Shown: piece by piece, positions 59,621 through 64,000 of the stretch
Layout of the letters: the number at the start of each line of letters is the position of its first letter
Numbering within the stretch: the stretch's first letter is position 1
Assembly: GCA_964017045.1 (NCBI GenBank)
Contig: OZ024809.1
Coordinates: forward strand, 10,608,307-10,672,306
DNA: 64,000 nt
Direction: 5' to 3'
Source of the DNA: Omphiscola glabra
Lineage: Eukaryota; Mollusca; Gastropoda; Lymnaeidae
The notes under the pieces: generated by a model
Seen by the model: the letters and a program-made list of their open reading frames with translations, nothing else
Databases searched by the model: none
Told to the model about the DNA's origin: nothing
Translations under genes and position numbers: made by a program

Positions 59621-60580
59621 GATAAGGATGTTGGGATATCCGTGGCCTCAAAACGTACTACGATAAAGATGATGGAATATCCTTGGATTTTTTTATAAGC
59701 GTCACGCGAGGCCCGCAGTTGTAAAAATATCCGAAAACTGCAATGAAATGGCGGATTTTGAGACGTTCCAGAAAAAAAAAGAAATAATCTCATTCTTAAA
59801 CTGCTCCGCTCCCGTAGGTCAGACATTGTCCTCGTGGTTAAATCATTTCAATTACTTCTTTATTTTAATCCTCCCAAAAGAGACCTTTGACCCCCGAGAG
59901 GCTTTGACCCCAGTACGGGTTTGAATGTTATTAGCCAACACAACTTTACGTGCGTCCTCCAATAGCTCAGTCACACTTGCCTCAATGCCACACACCACGG
60001 GCAGTCCAAGAGAGCTCAGAAAGTTACTTGTGTGGTATGTTTCACTAGGAATGTCAATGTGATGGCGAAGATGACACAGGCTTTTTATTATTGGACTCCC
60101 CGTCAATTAGAATGTAAAGATGCAATTTATATATATATATATATATACTGTAAAAAAAAAAACAATTTTGCTCAGAAAGTTATCACAGTATACTTCATGA
60201 TGTCATTAAGTATATTTTCACGTTGTCATAAAGTATACTTTATGATTTCATTAAGCGTACTTCGTGATGGCATAAGTATGTACTTTATGGTGTCAAACGT
60301 ATACGCCGTTGTGTTGTAAATATTATATTAAAAAAAAAACATTTACAAAATGTTTTTAGCAATTGTAAAAACAAAAATTGTTTAAATTTTACTAACTTCT
60401 GTATTTGAGATGCTTAAATATAATATTTATTCTGTTGTTTTTCCCAAGCTTGGAAAACATTATACAATTAAAAAGATCTATAATAGTATAAATAGATCAA
60501 TTTAAACCAACTTGAACTTTGGCATCAAACTGGAAAATAAAGTTAATTTTTAAAGATAAAAAACACCAAAATATTTCACG
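59621..60580. other. 3' flank of the WD40 gene
   Basis: Probable 3' UTR and intergenic sequence. (ta)n at 60128-60147. A loose ~20-bp repeat of 'aagtatactttatgatgtca' occurs at 60182-60295. Confidence 0.5.
60537..60542 (+). promoter_or_regulatory. Candidate polyadenylation signal
   Basis: This AATAAA is about 0.9 kb after the stop codon of the WD40 gene. Other AT-rich hexamer variants occur nearby, so assignment as the used signal is tentative. Confidence 0.25.
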
Positions 60581-60584
60581 TATT

Positions 60585-60815
60585 CTTGATCTGGTGTTGT
60601 GTGTTAAGTCAATAGGTAATCTTTCAGAGTTAGCTTCGAATGCTTGATCTGGTGTTGTGTGTTAAGTCAATAGGTAATCTTTCAGAGTTAGCTTCGAATG
60701 CTTGATCTGGTGTTGTGTGTTAAGTAAATAGGTAATCTTTCAGAGTTAGCTTCGAATGTTTGATCTGGTGTTGTGTGTTAAGTAAATAGATAATCTTTCC
60801 GAGTTAGTTTTGAAT
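60585..60815. repeat. 58-bp minisatellite, about 4 copies
   Basis: The core is 'cttgatctggtgttgtgtgt' and 'taagtcaataggtaatcttt'; the first three copies are nearly identical. Confidence 0.95.
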
Positions 60816-61104
60816 GTGTTTGTCATAGAGGAATTAAAGTGTATACAAATTCATCAGCGGAACTCATAAGGGCAAAGGAGGAATAATAAGAGTGTTTGGT
60901 TTGATCGGGGTTGGATTATAGAACGTTCATAAACTTCCAATACAAGTGCCAACAAGTTAGGCACGCCACCAGCCCTAGAAAGTTATACTCCGTATACAAG
61001 AACAAACGGTGCCGCTCCTTCGTCGCAAATGTTTAATCATCGCAAATGTTTCATGGGGTCATCTATTTTAAACCCTTTTTATTAACTTTGCTTATTATTT
61101 TTTT

Positions 61105-61216
61105 GGCTGTCAAAATCTTCGGACGGCTAATTGACCCACTTCTCGTCAAACTATTAAACTGAAACATGGCGCATAGACTCGTTGCCGATGACAACACATT
61201 CTGTCAAATTTTCCCA
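61105..61216 (-). mobile_element. Dispersed repeat fragment, copy 2
   Basis: Inverse-orientation partner of 27803-27917. On the minus strand it reads aatgtgttgtcatcggcaac, then agaagtgggtcaattagccg, and ends in a T/A-rich tract beside 'ggctgtcaaaatc'. Confidence 0.55.
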
Positions 61217-61424
61217 CGTTTCAATTCGTTTGGTCTTTTATTGTTTCTTATCCCATGTATCAGCACGAGCATAATATAATGCACTATAACTATCTATATG
61301 GACAATTCATTGATAACTAAGGGTTCCAATGTTGGCTGTGTAGAGCCCCAAAGTCCTTAATCCAGCCATGCATTCATGCATCACAGCTAGGAAGAATCAG
61401 AGGGGCTTTCGGTTCTCAAATTCA

Positions 61425-61715
61425 TAGTTGTAGTGGTAGGATTGATCACAGTGGTAGGATTGATCACAATGGTAAGATTGATCACAATGGTAAGATTTAT
61501 CACAATTGTAAGATTGATCACAGTGGTAAATTGATCACAGTGGTAAGATTGATCACAGTGGTAAGATTGATCACAGTGGTAAGATTGATCACAGTGGTAA
61601 GATTGATCACAGTGGTAAGATTGATCACAATGGTAAGATTCATTCCATTGGTAAGATTGATCACAATGTAAGATTGATCACAGTGTAAGATTGATCACAG
61701 TGGTAAGATTGATCA
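61425..61715. repeat. 18-bp minisatellite, about 16 copies
   Basis: The unit is 'gatcacagtggtaagatt'. Confidence 0.95.
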
Positions 61716-62086
61716 CAGAACGAAACCAAGTTTTGCAGCTACGAATCCCAATTATAATTAAAATATTGAAGTGATTTTTTAAAACTTAGACCACTAATAT
61801 TCTGTACTTACATTACAGTTTATGGTTGCAATTGAAGAAGATCTTTTCAAAATGTCTACTTTACCTGGCTTCTAACTTAATGAATTCAAAATGAATATTT
61901 GTGCACCGGGTAAGAATGTAGCCCCCCCCCCCCCCCGAGTTCCAATGTCTGATGAGACTCAACATTCAATGTGAAATAAGATTATGCGTGGCCGTGGCGT
62001 TTATTTTAATCCCTAAAGTCCCTTTCTTTCGGTTGCAGTGGGCCGCAAATGACGCCCCTCAATATATATAATACATATTTATATAT
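61716..62086. other. No gene seen
   Basis: AT-rich with a C run at 61922-61936. Confidence 0.45.
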
Positions 62087-62090
62087 TTAA

Positions 62091-62802
62091 CCCGTTGAAC
62101 CCGCGATCCCGCTTTATCGGTCTGCGCCTTAAAAACCCACACCCCTCCAGACCGCTATATCGGTCTCCCATACCTTACCATAGATCGACAATCCGTATGT
62201 AAAATGTGTTGTAAATACTCAGTTCATGGTTTATCACGTGACTTGCGAAAGGTCACAGTAATGGCCGCGCCCATGAATGCATTGTTTTTGTTACGTTTTA
62301 GTAATGTTTTTTTATGTATAGAGGTGACGATAAAGCAAAAAAAAAAAAAAATTCTAAAGTACACAAGCTAGAGTAGTTTTATGATAATGTAAATAATTCA
62401 AAGAATTATTATTTTCTTTTGAAAAATGAAATAAACAAATATATAATGATAGTGATGATCAATTTACTTCAACTAATGACTAGTGCTATCGATGTGTGCT
62501 TAGGAAATAAAATAAACAAGGTCTACCCCTAGTTCTAGCCATGGCTTTTATGAAAAATCAGGGTCGTATAAATGAACTGCTACTATGCCATTTTACAACA
62601 TTTCTAAGAAAATTTTATTTCTGTTATACATTTTATAATACTAATGGACTACTAACAGACACAATTAGATTGAAATAAATAAAATTTATTTAATTTTATA
62701 ATCATTTGACTTTGTTTGCTTGTGTGTCCGTGTGTGGACATTTTTATCTCAGGAGCCCAGGGGCAGGGGTATTTTAGGCCCAGGAGCCAAGGGTTCAAAG
62801 GG
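62091..62802. mobile_element. piggyBac-like nonautonomous element with TTAA duplication, 712 bp
   Basis: TTAA occurs at 62087-62090 and 62803-62806, exactly flanking inverted ends CCCGTTGAACCC and GGGTTCAAAGGG (11 of 12 complementary). TTAA targets with CCC...GGG ends are typical of piggyBac. The interior has 'cccgctttatcggtctg' and 'agaccgctatatcggtct' near the left end and 'ggagcccaggggcagg' near the right. No transposase frame is visible. Confidence 0.75.
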
Positions 62803-62806
62803 TTAA

Positions 62807-63272
62807 AGTGCGGAGCGCCTCCAGTATTTCCTCCCGCCCCCACCCATCCACAGACACTCCCTAAACCTCCTCCACGCTGAGTAAATGAATCTTAATATTC
62901 AGATGTTAAAGCCAATGCATTCTGTGGGGAACTCATATTTAAAACAAAAAAATCACTTTTCTCTAGTTCGTTTAATGTCAGAAACAATCCAAATGAGTCA
63001 CGGTTTATCATAGCTGTAAAGATCGATCATAAAGCGAATGACATGATGTATATCCAAATTCTGGATAGAAAATAAGCTTTAACATTCTTGTCTAGATATA
63101 GAATTAGATCACCTGGAACGTCTCTTTTATACTGTCTCTTTGTCGTCGAGATCTTAGCTGTATTTGCATTAGTTATTTGTTTTGTTTTTAAAAATTATTT
63201 ATGTATTAATTTTGTTGGAATCTCCTGCATCTTGAAAATATGCAACACTAAACATACGCCTATATCCCCTTG
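62807..63272. other. No gene seen
   Basis: AT-rich, unique-looking sequence between two transposable elements. A 72-codon frame from 63088 runs into the fold-back element. Confidence 0.4.
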
Positions 63273-63770
63273 GCTGCGGCCATTCGGACCCGGGTATCAG
63301 AAGTGAGAGGTTGGGTTTATTAAAAAAATATTTAAAATATCATTGCTGGGTTTCTAAGACAAAAGTTGGTATCAAATGAAAGATGATTGAATGGAATATT
63401 GTGTTAGTAAACTTACTTCTTCAGTTTAACTCAAGTAAACTACCACACATGACATCCGGATAGCATTTAGTCTAAAGTGACCCCGGGTCCGAATGGCGGC
63501 TACGCGTGTACGGGTCCCTCTAGACCAGCGGTTCTCAACCTGTGGGTCGCAACCCCTTAGGGGGTCGCACGACCATTTCCCAGGGGTCGCCTAAGACCAT
63601 CTAAAAACACATATGCTCTAAAGTTATGAAGTAGCAACTAAAATAATTTTGTAGCTGGGGGGTCGCCAAAACATGAGGAACTGTATTAAAGGGTCGCGGC
63701 ATTATGAAGGTTGAGAACCGCTGCTCTAGACTAAATGCTATTCGGATGTCCTTTGTGGTAGCCTACAAAG
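63273..63770. mobile_element. Fold-back element, copy B, interrupted by a SPIN-like insertion
   Basis: The left arm (agaagtgagaggttggg, then ggtatcaaatgaaagatgat) matches copy A. The piece after the SPIN-like insertion (gactaaatgctattcggatg) is the inverse of catccggatagcatttagtc at 63452, so the insertion falls in this element's inverted half. The outer right arm is missing or truncated. Confidence 0.7.
63526..63723 (+). mobile_element. SPIN-like hAT MITE, 198 bp, perfect 8-bp target duplication
   Basis: The termini are CAGCGGTTCTCAACCTGTGG and GGTTGAGAACCGCTG. It is flanked by ctctagac at 63518-63525 and 63724-63731. Internal blocks (gtcgcctaagaccatct, ttatgaagtagcaac, aggaactgtattaaagggtc) match what I recall of SPIN nonautonomous elements. 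It sits inside a fold-back element. Confidence 0.92.
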
Positions 63771-64000
63771 TGAATTAGTTTAAAGTTTCGTATGTTTAGT
63801 ACTCCCCCATGACTAGTGTTTTGTTTTATTTCAATTAAGCTTAGGCCTACTTATAGCGTTTGTTGATGTCCCCAATTATCATAAGGCCGATCACAAGACT
63901 TGTCTTGGAATGATGAATCTTCATTGTTCAAAGGGGAATAAGAAGCATTCAATCCGTGCTCATAACTTTACAGCGGTAGCGTCCCTTCCATAATTTCGCG

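Overview
The window is eukaryotic and looks like gastropod-mollusc chromosomal DNA. It is AT-rich and gene-poor. It carries a eukaryotic tRNA gene with internal A and B boxes, spliced coding sequence, and hAT, piggyBac-like and fold-back DNA transposon remnants. Three copies resemble SPIN ('space invader') hAT elements, a family reported from vertebrates, a triatomine bug and the pond snail Lymnaea. The snail assignment is an inference; nothing here proves a species.

One protein-coding gene is convincing. It lies at 52345-59620 (+), is about 2044 residues long, and encodes a WD40 scaffold related to MAPKBP1/WDR62. It has one uninterrupted exon of about 5.9 kb, a 1.1 kb intron filled with a 26-bp minisatellite, and a short last exon encoding a probable coiled coil. 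Its C-terminal half contains a 60-bp coding minisatellite that repeats an R-x-x-S motif seven times. An intact tRNA-Val(AAC) gene lies at 31543-31615 (-).

The rest is dominated by tandem repeats. More than 45 unrelated minisatellites with units of 12-67 bp were delimited by eye. Together they cover about 16-17 kb, a quarter of the window.

Layout: 0-8.4 kb has minisatellites, a nested pair of hAT elements (923-1471) and a decayed 2 kb hAT element swollen by two minisatellites (5778-7757). 8.4-19.7 kb is a run of minisatellites with an LTR-like segment, a GC-rich island and SINE/LINE-like pieces. 20-26 kb has a SPIN-like copy and a 1.06 kb array of 33-bp units. 26-35 kb has fold-back elements, the tRNA gene, polypyrimidine tracts and more arrays. 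35-51.7 kb has more arrays, a hAT MITE, two LTR-like regions and one possible orphan exon. 52-60 kb is the gene. 60-64 kb has a piggyBac-like TTAA element and a SPIN-like copy nested in a fold-back element.

Many long open frames in this window are tandem repeats read in an open frame. They are annotated as repeats, not genes. No CRISPR array, operon or prokaryotic feature is present.
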